This document shows, piece by piece, positions 23,525 to 34,512 of a stretch of DNA of 63,720 nt. Numbering within the stretch: the first letter of the stretch is position 1; every line of letters starts with the position of its first letter. The notes beneath the pieces are model-generated. The model was not told where the DNA came from and ran no database searches. It saw only the letters and a program-made list of their open reading frames with translations. Source of the stretch: Lachnospiraceae bacterium (GTDB lineage Bacteria > Bacillota > Clostridia > Lachnospirales > Lachnospiraceae). Location of the stretch: contig SVFG01000003.1 of NCBI GenBank assembly GCA_015056975.1, forward strand, positions 1 to 63,720, in the 5' to 3' direction. Made by a program: the position numbers and the translations under genes.

Positions 23525-24823
23525 ATGGAGGAAGTCATGCTTGACATTAAATTTTTAAGAGAGAATCCGGAAATCGTAAAGGAGAATATCCGCAAGAAAT
23601 TTCAGGATGCAAAGCTGCCTTTGGTAGACGAGGTAATTGCCCTTGATGTGGAGAGCAGAAAGGCAAAGCAGGAGGCAGATGACCTGCGTGCAGCACGCAA
23701 CCGTATTTCCAAGGAAATCGGTGGTCTGATGGCACAGGGCAAGAAGGAAGAGGCTGAGGCAAAGAAGGCAGAAGTGGCAGCAGGTGCAAAGCGTCTGGCA
23801 GAGCTTGAGGTGATGGAGACAGAGCTTCAGGAAAAGATTACCAAGATTATGATGGTAATCCCCAATATTATCGATGATTCCGTACCGGTTGGTAAGGACG
23901 ATAGTGAGAACGTAGAAATTCAGAAGTATGGTGAGCCGGTAGTGCCTGATTTTGAGGTTCCCTACCATGCTGATATTTTGGACAGCATCAGCGGTCTTGA
24001 CAAGGAGGCAGCAGGACGTACCAGCGGTAACGGTTTCTATTACCTGATGGGTGATGCTGCAAGAATCCATTCCGCAATGATCAGTTATGCGAGAGATTTC
24101 ATGATTGATAAGGGCTTTACTTATTGTATCCCTCCCTTCATGATTCGCAGCAATGTGGTAACCGGCGTTATGAGCTTTGCAGAAATGGAAGCTATGATGT
24201 ATAAAATTGAGGGCGAAGACTTATACTTAATCGGTACCTCCGAGCATTCCATGATTGGTAAGTTCCAGGGACAGATTGTAAATGAGGTAAGCCTGCCTGT
24301 GGCAATGACCTCCTATTCCCCCTGCTTCCGTAAGGAGGTTGGTTCTCACGGAATCGAGGAGAGAGGTGTATACCGTGTACACCAGTTTGAAAAGCAGGAG
24401 ATGGTTGTATTATGTAAACCCGAGGACTCCATGGAGTGGTATGATAAGATGTGGAGCTATTCCGTAGAATTCTTCAGAAGTCTGGATATTCCCGTGCGCA
24501 CCTTGGAATGCTGTAGTGGAGACCTGGCAGACCTTAAGGTGAAGTCCTGTGACGTGGAGGCATGGAGCCCCAGACAGAAGAAGTACTTTGAGGTAGGTTC
24601 CTGTTCTACTCTCGGCGATGCGCAGGCAAGACGTCTGGGCATCCGTACCAAGGGTGAAAACGGTACTTACTATGTGCATACCTTAAATAATACCGTTCTT
24701 GCAACCCCCAGAGGACTGATTGCGTTCCTTGAGAACAATATCAATGAGGACGGCAGTATCAATATTCCTGTGGCACTTCGTCCTTACATGGGCGGCAAGG
24801 AGAAGATTGTGCCCGTGAAGTAA
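23525..24823 (+). CDS. serS: Seryl-tRNA synthetase
   Basis: MLDIKFLRENPEIVKENIRKKF, FRKEVGSHGIEERGVYRVHQFEKQEMV, class II motif 3. Confidence 0.98.
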   Translation: MEEVMLDIKFLRENPEIVKENIRKKFQDAKLPLVDEVIALDVESRKAKQEADDLRAARNRISKEIGGLMAQGKKEEAEAKKAEVAAGAKRLAELEVMETELQEKITKIMMVIPNIIDDSVPVGKDDSENVEIQKYGEPVVPDFEVPYHADILDSISGLDKEAAGRTSGNGFYYLMGDAARIHSAMISYARDFMIDKGFTYCIPPFMIRSNVVTGVMSFAEMEAMMYKIEGEDLYLIGTSEHSMIGKFQGQIVNEVSLPVAMTSYSPCFRKEVGSHGIEERGVYRVHQFEKQEMVVLCKPEDSMEWYDKMWSYSVEFFRSLDIPVRTLECCSGDLADLKVKSCDVEAWSPRQKKYFEVGSCSTLGDAQARRLGIRTKGENGTYYVHTLNNTVLATPRGLIAFLENNINEDGSINIPVALRPYMGGKEKIVPVK

Positions 24824-24879
24824 AATACGTAAAATACGCGGTAAAAAAGATATGTGAATTAAGTGGTTGGCGCAGAGTC

Positions 24880-25806
24880 TTGTGGGCTCTGCGTCACTTG
24901 AGAAAAGAGGTGAAATTTTTGCATAAATACATGCGTGCCGTAGGCTTTAGTACTTATACAGACCGGAAAAAATTAAAACAGCTGCTGACGGATTCCATTA
25001 TGAATGCGGATAAGCGCGGTTACACCTTGAATCAGGAGGGCGTCATGCTTGGTGAATTTAGCAAAAGTTTCGCTGAAGGCATGGGTGTAACCATATGCGG
25101 TGAGTTTGATGACGACGATAAGTTTGTCTTTGAATACTACTATCCTTATTTGGAAGGACATGGTGTCACATCTGCTGAGGATGTCTCTGTGGAGCGTCAT
25201 GCGGCAAAGGAATCCTATGCAGGTATCTGTGATGATATGAATGTTGGCATTTCCCTGATTTTTTATCTGCGCAACATGATTACCTATGTAAAGGCACAGA
25301 CCACCGGAAAGCTTCCGGTTCGCGGGACTACCCTGACATTATCTGCACTTTCCACAAGTGGGAGTATCATGATGCCGATATTAAAGGATGAGAAACAAAA
25401 GGACCGTGTAAAGCGTCGCACCAACGCCCGCAATAAGCTGATAGATGCAGCAAGAAAGGGCAATGAAGAGGCAATTGAGACACTGACCTTAGAGGATATG
25501 GATACCTATTCCATTCTTTCCTCCCGCATTCAAAAGGAGGATGTGTTCAGTATTGTGGACACATACTTTATGCCCTTCGGTGTGGAATGCGACCAATATT
25601 CGGTGCTTGGCGAAATTGTAGCGATGAAGCTTACCACCAACAAGCTTACCGGAGAACAAATTTATATTTTAACAATTTGCTGTAATGAATTGACATTTGA
25701 TGTTTGTATCAATATAATAGATTTGTTTGGGGAACCTCAGGTAGGCAGACGATTCAAGGGAATTATCTGGCTCCAGGGATTTATCAATTTCCCCGAAGAA
25801 ATATAG
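24880..25806 (+). CDS. DUF3881-like protein (start may be TTG ~24919)
   Basis: Complete ORF; RBS-like AAAAGAGGTG upstream of ~24919; family assignment from memory. Confidence 0.65.
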   Translation: MWALRHLRKEVKFLHKYMRAVGFSTYTDRKKLKQLLTDSIMNADKRGYTLNQEGVMLGEFSKSFAEGMGVTICGEFDDDDKFVFEYYYPYLEGHGVTSAEDVSVERHAAKESYAGICDDMNVGISLIFYLRNMITYVKAQTTGKLPVRGTTLTLSALSTSGSIMMPILKDEKQKDRVKRRTNARNKLIDAARKGNEEAIETLTLEDMDTYSILSSRIQKEDVFSIVDTYFMPFGVECDQYSVLGEIVAMKLTTNKLTGEQIYILTICCNELTFDVCINIIDLFGEPQVGRRFKGIIWLQGFINFPEEI

Positions 25807-25812
25807 TCATCC

Positions 25813-25886
25813 GTCTCTGTAGCTCAGTAGGATAGAGCGTTCGCCTCCTAAGCGAAAGGCCGCTGGTTCGACTCCAGTCAGGGACG
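25813..25886 (+). tRNA. tRNA-Arg (anticodon CCT)
   Basis: Cloverleaf GTCTCTG...CGCCTCCTAAGCG...GGTTCGACTCC...CAGGGACG. Confidence 0.95.
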
Positions 25887-25946
25887 TTTCAAAAAACATT
25901 TGACAAATTTTGTAAAAAGTGATACGTTATAAAAAATAAAATTCCC

Positions 25947-26027
25947 ATGAGGGAGTAGCGAGCGTATAACGTAGCAAGTCAACATACTGACCTTTTGGTC
26001 TGGCTTGTTTTAAATTGCGAGACTCAT
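25947..26027 (+). promoter_or_regulatory. yybP-ykoY-like (Mn2+-sensing) riboswitch aptamer
   Basis: ATGAGGGAGTAGC ... GCAAGTCAACATACTGACCTTTTGGTCTGGCTTG ... TTGCGAGACTCAT resembles the yybP-ykoY consensus (GGGGAGUAG ... GCAAGACC) with closing P1 ATGAG/CTCAT. Confidence 0.8.
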
Positions 26028-26072
26028 GTATAGCTGAAACTATGCATGAAGTCTGTATATTATGAAATATAT

Positions 26073-26110
26073 ACCCAAGTATAGTTTTAGTACTATACTT
26101 GGGTTTTTTA
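26073..26110 (+). terminator. Intrinsic terminator of the riboswitch expression platform
   Basis: ACCCAAGTATAG/CTATACTTGGGT 12-bp perfect stem followed by T6. Confidence 0.92.
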
Positions 26111-26137
26111 TATTTCAAAAGTCAGGAGGAAGGAAAG

Positions 26138-26836
26138 ATGTTTATTACTTTGAGAAACGCAACAAAAAAATATGGGGAAGGAGAATCTCTTGTTTATGCG
26201 CTGGATCACGCAAATGTGGAAATTGAAAAGGGCGAGATTTGTGTGATATTGGGACCTTCCGGTTCCGGTAAGTCCACCCTGCTTAACATGCTGGGCGGAT
26301 TGGATCATTTGGATGAGGGTGAAATTATTGTGGGCGACAGGAATCTTACCGGTTACAAAAACAATATGCTCACGGATTACCGCAAGGAGGATGTTGGATT
26401 TGTATTTCAGTTTTATAATCTGATTCCGGATTTGACTGTGGCTGAAAATATAGAGGTGGTATCGGATATATCCGAGAATCCCTTGGATATCGATGAAGTA
26501 CTTGAAGCTATGGGAATGCAGAAATACCGCTATCGTTTTCCCAGGGAGCTTTCCGGAGGTCAGCAGCAGAGAGTTGCGATTGCCAGAGCAATCATTAAAA
26601 ACCCCAAGCTTCTTCTGTGTGATGAATTGACGGGTGCGCTGGATACGAAATCATCAAAAACCGTGTTGGAATTCATAGAGAAAATTAATAAGTTATATAA
26701 AACTACCACAGTTATTATTACCCACAATGAAGCGATTGCCCAAATGGCAGACAGAGTAATTTACATTAAAGATGGAAAAGCACACAAAAATATTATGAAT
26801 ACCGAAAAGAAATCTGCTTCGGAGCTGGTATTGTAA
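26138..26836 (+). CDS. ABC transporter ATP-binding protein (LolD/MacB type)
   Basis: Walker A GPSGSGKSTLLNMLGG, LSGGQQQRVAIARA, LLCDELTGALD. Confidence 0.95.
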   Translation: MFITLRNATKKYGEGESLVYALDHANVEIEKGEICVILGPSGSGKSTLLNMLGGLDHLDEGEIIVGDRNLTGYKNNMLTDYRKEDVGFVFQFYNLIPDLTVAENIEVVSDISENPLDIDEVLEAMGMQKYRYRFPRELSGGQQQRVAIARAIIKNPKLLLCDELTGALDTKSSKTVLEFIEKINKLYKTTTVIITHNEAIAQMADRVIYIKDGKAHKNIMNTEKKSASELVL

Positions 26837-26842
26837 GGAGGG

Positions 26843-29071
26843 TTGACCATGAAGTTAAACAAAAGATATTTCCGAAGCATAAAGAGCAATCGGTCATTCT
26901 ATGTATCCGCTACCATATTAACTGTAATGACTTTACTTTTGTTTTTTATAATGAATATTGCCGGTGATGCCATCTGGAAATTCGGCGATGACTTTTTTGC
27001 TTCACAAAACAGAGAGGATGCCAACTTTACTACATACTTACCGATTTCAGAAGAGGAAATAGAGGAACTGGAAGAAAAATATTCGGTAAATTTGGAGCCT
27101 CAGTATTACAGCAATATAGAGACTGATGGCACAACAGCGAGAGTATTTAAGAAGACAAAGGAAATCAATTTATACAGTGTAACGGAAGGAAAAGATGTAG
27201 TAAAAAATGATGAGGTCATTATTTCCGAAGGCTATGCAGTGTATAACAAGGTATTATTGGGAGATAAAGTAACAATAGGCGATAAGGCATATACAGTGGT
27301 TGGCTATTTCCAGAGACCGGATTATCTGTACATGCTGCAGAATGAAGATGATGCCTATAAGAATGTCACGACCTTCTTTCTTGCCTATGTAACAGATGAG
27401 GAGTACGAAACTATCGGTGGGGAAAATTGCCTGTACCAGGTTTGCTATGAGGAGGACAACCAGACTGCATTCCGCAAGGAGATAAATGAGAAGTATTATA
27501 TGCGGACATACATATCGGCAAAAGAAAACATGCGAATTGACATGGTTAAGATGCAGGCTGAAATGTTTATCGTGATGTCCTATATTATTCTGGTAATTAT
27601 GCCCTTGGTTGTCGTGGTTCTGGTGAGCATTGTTATCAACCGGAAGGTAAAATCCGAGCAAAAATTAATCGGTACATTAACGGCTCTCGGCTATAAGAAG
27701 AGTAAACTCATGCTACATTATGCGGGCTTTGCCATGATTCCCGGATTGCTCGGAGGCGTTCTTTCAGTGCTCCTTACCATGCTATTTGCGCAACCATTCG
27801 GAGAAGTGTGTCTGATGGACTATGAGCCTATGCGGATAGAATGTCACTTAAAGCCGATGGTAGCCATTTTAGGAATCATTGTTCCTACGGTAATGTATAT
27901 ATTAGCGGCAATGCGCTCGGTTAATAAGCTATTGAAGAAGGATACCGTACTACTGCTAAACGGAAATGCCGGACAGGGTGAAAAAGATTTCAAGAATATG
28001 TTAGTAAAAAGTAAGATTTCTTTCCGCATGAAATATGCATTGCGTTCCCTTGTAGGGAATCCGTCCAGAACCTTTGTGGTATTTCTTGGAATTTTCTTGG
28101 GAAGCTATATCGCGCTTTTGGGATATAGTTTTTTAGACACCATGGAAAATACAAAGCAAAGTATGGTTGATAAAATGGGCAGCTTTGAGTACCAATATGT
28201 TTTGAATGAACTTGTTGAGGGTAATGAGTATGGTGGGGAGCCGATTATCATGTCCACGATGGAAAATGAAGCAGGCGAGCAATTCAACATCATAGGGACA
28301 ACGGATTCCAATCCGTATTTGAGCTTGAAGGATACGGATGGAAAGGATATTCGTCTTGCAAACGGATATTACGCTACCAGCATAATGGCAAGGCTAAATA
28401 ATATTCATGCAGGAGACAGGGTTACAATTTATAACCCGCTAACCTTGGAAGAAATTGAGATTACAGTTGCCGGAATCATTGACAATGATATGCAAAATGC
28501 AGTATTCAGCAATCGGGCAGACGTTGCCAAAATCGTGGGTATTGAGGAAAATGTCAGCAATGTGATTATGAGTGATGTATCACTTAATATACCGGATTCC
28601 AAAACCATTAAAACCATCAAAAAGTCAGATGCCAAGGAACAATTTCAAAACATGTCAAACCTGATGAATGTGATGATATATTTTTTGATTGGAATCGGAG
28701 CAATCATCTGTGTGGCATCCATATACGTGGCAGTTAATATGCTGGTGTCGGAGAATCGGTCAAATATCTCCATGCTGAAGGTGTTGGGTTATAAAGACAA
28801 GCAGATAAACCGTATCGTGCTTAATGTAAATCATATTTTGTTACCGATAGGATTTCTTTGCAGTGTTCCGCTTGTATTTGCCTCAACCAATTGGTTTATG
28901 GCATTTCTGGCAGAGTTTATCGGTGCTTTACCGAAGGCATATATTGCACCGTGGAGCTTTATCTATACTGCCGTGCTGTCATGCGTAAGTTACTTTGGCT
29001 CACTGTTTTTGTTAAGACGCAAGGTGTCTAAGGTGGATATGGTAGAGAGCTTAAAGGGAAATAGAGAGTAG
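26843..29071 (+). CDS. ABC transporter permease, FtsX/MacB type
   Basis: Large protein with FtsX-like TM domains flanking extracytoplasmic segments; adjacent to ATPase. Confidence 0.92.
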   Translation: MTMKLNKRYFRSIKSNRSFYVSATILTVMTLLLFFIMNIAGDAIWKFGDDFFASQNREDANFTTYLPISEEEIEELEEKYSVNLEPQYYSNIETDGTTARVFKKTKEINLYSVTEGKDVVKNDEVIISEGYAVYNKVLLGDKVTIGDKAYTVVGYFQRPDYLYMLQNEDDAYKNVTTFFLAYVTDEEYETIGGENCLYQVCYEEDNQTAFRKEINEKYYMRTYISAKENMRIDMVKMQAEMFIVMSYIILVIMPLVVVVLVSIVINRKVKSEQKLIGTLTALGYKKSKLMLHYAGFAMIPGLLGGVLSVLLTMLFAQPFGEVCLMDYEPMRIECHLKPMVAILGIIVPTVMYILAAMRSVNKLLKKDTVLLLNGNAGQGEKDFKNMLVKSKISFRMKYALRSLVGNPSRTFVVFLGIFLGSYIALLGYSFLDTMENTKQSMVDKMGSFEYQYVLNELVEGNEYGGEPIIMSTMENEAGEQFNIIGTTDSNPYLSLKDTDGKDIRLANGYYATSIMARLNNIHAGDRVTIYNPLTLEEIEITVAGIIDNDMQNAVFSNRADVAKIVGIEENVSNVIMSDVSLNIPDSKTIKTIKKSDAKEQFQNMSNLMNVMIYFLIGIGAIICVASIYVAVNMLVSENRSNISMLKVLGYKDKQINRIVLNVNHILLPIGFLCSVPLVFASTNWFMAFLAEFIGALPKAYIAPWSFIYTAVLSCVSYFGSLFLLRRKVSKVDMVESLKGNRE

Positions 29072-29161
29072 CAATCAATTGTTGTGGGATGATACTTCGT
29101 GTGCTATAATTTAGGAAGTGTGCTTCCTTGTGGAAGAGATTTTACGGTGCAGAAGGAGTAA

Positions 29162-30247
<1,086 letters not shown>

Positions 30248-30303
30248 AAAGATTAAAATATATCATTTTTATGATATAATAAGTCAAACGTGAAAAATGT
30301 GGT

Positions 30304-30338
30304 AAAAACGGCTTAAAACCAAGGTTTTAGCCGTTTTT
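30304..30338 (+). terminator. Intrinsic terminator
   Basis: AAAAACGGCTTAAAACC/GGTTTTAGCCGTTTTT. Confidence 0.85.
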
Positions 30339-30499
30339 CTGATTTATGGCAAAATGTGCAAATTAAGATAAATCAAATAAAATATTAAAATTAGTACTTG
30401 ATTATTATGAAAATAAGTGTTAATATAGAGCAATCAAATGTAATAAAAGGCATTACAAGTAATACAAAGCAATTACATATAAGAAGAGAGGATTTAGCT

Positions 30500-32500
30500 A
30501 TGGCAAAGGTAAGTGTAAGTGAAAAGTATCAGAAAACCTATCACATGCCTCCTGAGGTCACCTATGATTGGGTGAAGAAGGAGAGCATCGACAAGGCCCC
30601 CATCTGGTGTAGTGTGGATTTGCGAGACGGTAATCAGGCATTGATTGACCCCATGAGCTTAGAGGATAAATTAGAGTTTTTCAAGATGCTGGTAGAGATT
30701 GGCTTCAAGGAGATTGAAGTAGGTTTCCCTGCATCCTCCGATACAGAGTACAATTTCCTGCGCGCATTGATTGAGCGCAACATGATTCCCGAGGATGTAA
30801 CCATTCAGGTACTGACTCAGGCGAGAGAGCATATCATCCGCAAGACCTTTGAGGCAATCAAGGGAGCGCCCCACGCAGTGGTACATCTCTACAACTCTAC
30901 CTCTGTGGAGCAGAGAGAGCAGGTATTCAAGAAGGACAAAGAATCCATTAAGCAGCTTGCAGTAGATGGTGCAAAGATGCTGAAGGATTTTGCAGCAAAG
31001 ACGGAGGGTAACTTTACCTTTGAGTACAGTCCCGAGAGCTTTTCCCAGACAGAGGTGGATTATGCATTGGAGGTTTGTAATGCAGTACTGAATGTATGGC
31101 AGCCTGATGCAGAGCACAAGGCGATTATCAATCTGCCTACCACGGTGCAGGTAGCTATGCCCCATGTATTTGCGGGACAGGTGGAATATATGCACAAGCA
31201 TCTGAATTTCCGTGAGAATGTAGTGCTCAGCGTACATCCTCACAACGACAGAGGCTGTGGTATCTCCGATGCGGAGTTTGGTATTTTGGCAGGTGCAGAC
31301 CGTGTGGAAGGTACCTTGTTTGGCAACGGTGAGAGAACCGGTAATGTGGATATTGTTACCCTTGCCATGAACATGGTTTGCCACGGTGTGGAGAGCGGTC
31401 TTGATTTCTCCAATATTTTAAAAGTAAAAGAAGCATATGAGCGTTTCACCAATATGAAGGTGCACGAGAGAACTCCTTATGCGGGAGAACTTGTATTTAC
31501 TGCATTCTCCGGTTCCCACCAGGATGCTATCAGCAAGGGTATGAGCTGGATGAAGGAAGGTAAGACCGGCAAGCGTTGGGATATCCCTTATTTGCCCATC
31601 GACCCTGCTGATGTGGGAAGAGAGTACGAGTCCGACGTTATCCGTATCAACAGTGTTTCCGGTAAGGGCGGCGTAGCCTTTGTATTGAAGCAGCAGTTTG
31701 GTTTCTCCCTGCCTGCTGCCATGAAGGAAGAGGTTGGCTACCTTGTAAAGGGTGTTTCCGATAAGAGACATCAGGAGCTTCAGCCCAAGGAGATTTACTC
31801 CATTTTTGAAGAAAATTATGTGAAACCCAGAGATATCTTTGATATTCCGGAGTGCCACTTTAAGCAGGAGAACGGTATTCAGGCTGAGGTTACCATCGTT
31901 CAGGGCAGCGAGAGCAAGGTAATCCGCACAGCCGGCAACGGACGTCTTGACGCTGTCAGCAACACCATTAAGAATTACTTCGGCATCAGCTATGAGCTTT
32001 CCGTATACGAGGAGCATGCGATTTCCAAGGGTTCCTCCTCCAAGGCGGCTTCCTATGTGGGAATTGTACATGACGGCAAGTTCTATTGGGGTGTAGGTAT
32101 TGACGAGGATATTATCAAGAGTTCCATTTATGCCCTTGTATCTGCAGCCAACAAGCTTGCGAAGGAGCAGCACATTGTATCCGGCAGGGATGAGAGAATC
32201 GTGGAGATTATCAATTTCATCCAGAAGAACTATATTGATGTAACATTGGACAGTCTTTCCGAGTATTGTCATCTTTCAAAGCCCTACCTCTCCAAGTATA
32301 TCAAGGAGAACGCAGGCATTACCTTCCAGGAGGTTGTAAGGGAAGAACGAATGAAGCGTGCGAAGATTATGCTTCGGGAGACCAACCAGACAGTGGAGTC
32401 CATTGCTACGACTGTAGGTTATGAGAATGTGGAGCATTTTAACCGCCTCTTTAAGAAAGCCTATGGAATGACCCCCGTACAGTATAAAAAGCAAAAATAA
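30500..32500 (+). CDS. leuA: 2-isopropylmalate synthase with C-terminal AraC-type HTH domain (fusion)
   Basis: HMGL-like catalytic domain (WCSVDLRDGNQALIDPM, SVHPHNDRGCG), LeuA dimer/allosteric domain, then from ~32186 RDERIVEIINFIQKNYIDVTLDSLSEYCHLSKPYLSKYIKE...VESIATTVGYENVEHFNRLFKKAYGMTPVQYKKQK. Confidence 0.95.
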   Translation: MAKVSVSEKYQKTYHMPPEVTYDWVKKESIDKAPIWCSVDLRDGNQALIDPMSLEDKLEFFKMLVEIGFKEIEVGFPASSDTEYNFLRALIERNMIPEDVTIQVLTQAREHIIRKTFEAIKGAPHAVVHLYNSTSVEQREQVFKKDKESIKQLAVDGAKMLKDFAAKTEGNFTFEYSPESFSQTEVDYALEVCNAVLNVWQPDAEHKAIINLPTTVQVAMPHVFAGQVEYMHKHLNFRENVVLSVHPHNDRGCGISDAEFGILAGADRVEGTLFGNGERTGNVDIVTLAMNMVCHGVESGLDFSNILKVKEAYERFTNMKVHERTPYAGELVFTAFSGSHQDAISKGMSWMKEGKTGKRWDIPYLPIDPADVGREYESDVIRINSVSGKGGVAFVLKQQFGFSLPAAMKEEVGYLVKGVSDKRHQELQPKEIYSIFEENYVKPRDIFDIPECHFKQENGIQAEVTIVQGSESKVIRTAGNGRLDAVSNTIKNYFGISYELSVYEEHAISKGSSSKAASYVGIVHDGKFYWGVGIDEDIIKSSIYALVSAANKLAKEQHIVSGRDERIVEIINFIQKNYIDVTLDSLSEYCHLSKPYLSKYIKENAGITFQEVVREERMKRAKIMLRETNQTVESIATTVGYENVEHFNRLFKKAYGMTPVQYKKQK

Positions 32501-32610
32501 AAATGAAAAATATGTGAAATGTATTCCATTTTATTTCGTTATACGTTAAAATATAACGGTGTGTGCAGGACACACGGATACAGGAGTACTTATAGGAAGG
32601 AGACATTTAT

Positions 32611-34143
32611 ATGTCTAAGAAGGAAACAGAAAATAGAAATACAGAAAAGGTTATGACCAAATATGACCTGAAGATGCAGAGACGTGCTGAGGCAAAGGCA
32701 AAAGAGAAAAAAGAAAAGCTTATCAGTACCATCGTAAGCGTTGCCATTGTTGTAGCGCTGGCTGCTTTGGTAATTTCCATACCTGTCAGCAAGCATATGA
32801 CCTTGAACGGTACGTATATTACCGTAGCTGATCAGAAGATTAACAAGGTGGAGTATGATTTCCACTACTATCAGGTAAAAGCAAATTATTTAGCACAGTA
32901 CGGAAGTATGTTATCCGCTTATATGGGTCTTGACATTGAGAGTAATTTTGACAATGAGATGTATTCTGAGACAATGACCTGGGGTGACTATTTCGATGAA
33001 ATGACTGTTGCAAGCATCAAGCGTACCAAGGCACTGGCGATTGAAGCAGAAAAGGCAGGCTTTACCTATGACACCACTCAGGAGTATGCAGACATGATGA
33101 AGGATGTCGAGGAAGCAGCCAAAGCAGAAAATCTTTCGGTAAACGGTTATCTGCAGGAGTGCTACGGTCCTCTTGCGACTGTTAAGAGAGTGGAAAATCT
33201 GATTAAGTCCAACATGGTGACTACAGCTTATTACAATCAGGTAATGGAGAGCAAGGCACCTACCGCTGAGGATTTGGAAGCGTACTATGCAGAAAACAAA
33301 GATTCTTATGATGTAGTGGATTACCGCATTACCACTATTGAGGCAGAGCTTCCCACAGAGCCTACCGAGCTGGCTGACCCTGTTGAAGAGACCGCAGAAG
33401 ACGCAGAGGAGACCGAAGAAACTGCATATCAGCCTTCCGAGGCAGAGATTGCAAAGGCTATGGCAGATGCAAAGGTGCTTGCTGATGCCGCTGTAGCAAA
33501 AGTTAAGACAGAGGGAACTTCATCAGAGTGTGTTAAGAAAGCAACCATGACCACCATGATTGGTGACTGGCTGTTTGATGCTTCCAGAAAGGCAGGAGAT
33601 ACCACCGTTTTGGAGGACACCAACGCTAAGAAATATTATGTACTTGCATTCGAGAAGAGATACCGTGATGAGACTCCTTCCGCTGACGTGAGAGTGGTTA
33701 TGCTGGAGGATGAGGATCCTCAGCCCATCTATGATGAGTGGAAGAACGGAGCTGCTACTGAGGAAAGCTTTGCAGAGCTGTGTGATAAGTACAGTGCAGA
33801 TACCACTGCTGACGGCGGCTTCTACGAGCAGATTACTAAGACCGGTATGCAGGATGTTCTTTCTGACTGGCTCTTTGATGAGAAGCGTACGAAGGGTGAT
33901 ACAGAAATTATCAAGCTTACCGATGCTTACACCTACATCGTATACTATGTAGGACCCAACAAGCCCGAGTGGGAAATCAACATTAACAATATCCTGACAG
34001 GTGAGGCAATGGAGGAATATCTTGAGGAGATTTCCAAGGATTACACCGTGGAAGACCCCAAGGGAAACTTAGATTATATAGAGATTCGTGAAAAGGAAGC
34101 AGCTGACGCAGCGGCGGCAGAGTCTGCATCTACAGAAGAATAA
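32611..34143 (+). CDS. Membrane-anchored PrsA/SurA-like peptidyl-prolyl isomerase
   Basis: N-terminal TM anchor, SurA_N-like helical region, repeated rotamase-like segments (IGDWLFDASRKAGDT, LSDWLFDEKRTKGDT). Confidence 0.75.
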   Translation: MSKKETENRNTEKVMTKYDLKMQRRAEAKAKEKKEKLISTIVSVAIVVALAALVISIPVSKHMTLNGTYITVADQKINKVEYDFHYYQVKANYLAQYGSMLSAYMGLDIESNFDNEMYSETMTWGDYFDEMTVASIKRTKALAIEAEKAGFTYDTTQEYADMMKDVEEAAKAENLSVNGYLQECYGPLATVKRVENLIKSNMVTTAYYNQVMESKAPTAEDLEAYYAENKDSYDVVDYRITTIEAELPTEPTELADPVEETAEDAEETEETAYQPSEAEIAKAMADAKVLADAAVAKVKTEGTSSECVKKATMTTMIGDWLFDASRKAGDTTVLEDTNAKKYYVLAFEKRYRDETPSADVRVVMLEDEDPQPIYDEWKNGAATEESFAELCDKYSADTTADGGFYEQITKTGMQDVLSDWLFDEKRTKGDTEIIKLTDAYTYIVYYVGPNKPEWEININNILTGEAMEEYLEEISKDYTVEDPKGNLDYIEIREKEAADAAAAESASTEE

Positions 34144-34154
34144 AGTGATTATGC

Positions 34155-34193
34155 AAGGTCCGACACCCCGTGATGGGTTTCGGACCTTTATTT
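34155..34193 (+). terminator. Intrinsic terminator
   Basis: AAGGTCCGACACCC/GGGTTTCGGACCTT followed by T-rich tract. Confidence 0.8.
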
Positions 34194-34206
34194 GTGAGAA
34201 TGATTG

Positions 34207-34382
34207 GTGGGAGCAAGGGGAAGGATGGTTATCTGCCACAAGCAGCGCATTCTGAGCACGCCGGTCCTTAGCGAGGTAATTGCGTCGTAAGATGCAATTA
34301 AGCGAGCTTAGTACCGCTGCGATGCGAAGCATAGCGGAAGCGTGCCTGCGGTGGCAGATATCCGTCCTCGCCCCTTGCTTAC
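34207..34382 (+). repeat. Structured intergenic palindromic element, copy 3
   Basis: Long terminal arms (AGCAAGGGG.../...CCCCTTGCT, TATCTGCCAC/GTGGCAGATA) around a core shared with copy 2. Confidence 0.85.
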
Positions 34383-34512
34383 TGTTCATTCATTTTCTCT
34401 AAATAATTATGAAATCCATCACCGCATCACATCCCTTTGCGAAATGAAAGAAAATATGTTATGCTTAGAATACAAATCGACATAGGTCATAGCGACAAAG
34501 AAAGGTAAAATC

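Noticed and set aside
30671-32272. 237-aa and 284-aa minus-strand ORFs opposite leuA
   Set aside because: Antisense shadows of a conserved coding region
30500-32500. LeuA-AraC as two separate genes joined by the ORF caller
   Set aside because: Frame is continuous with no internal stop, RBS or plausible restart at the domain junction (~32186); the fusion is therefore taken as real pending resequencing
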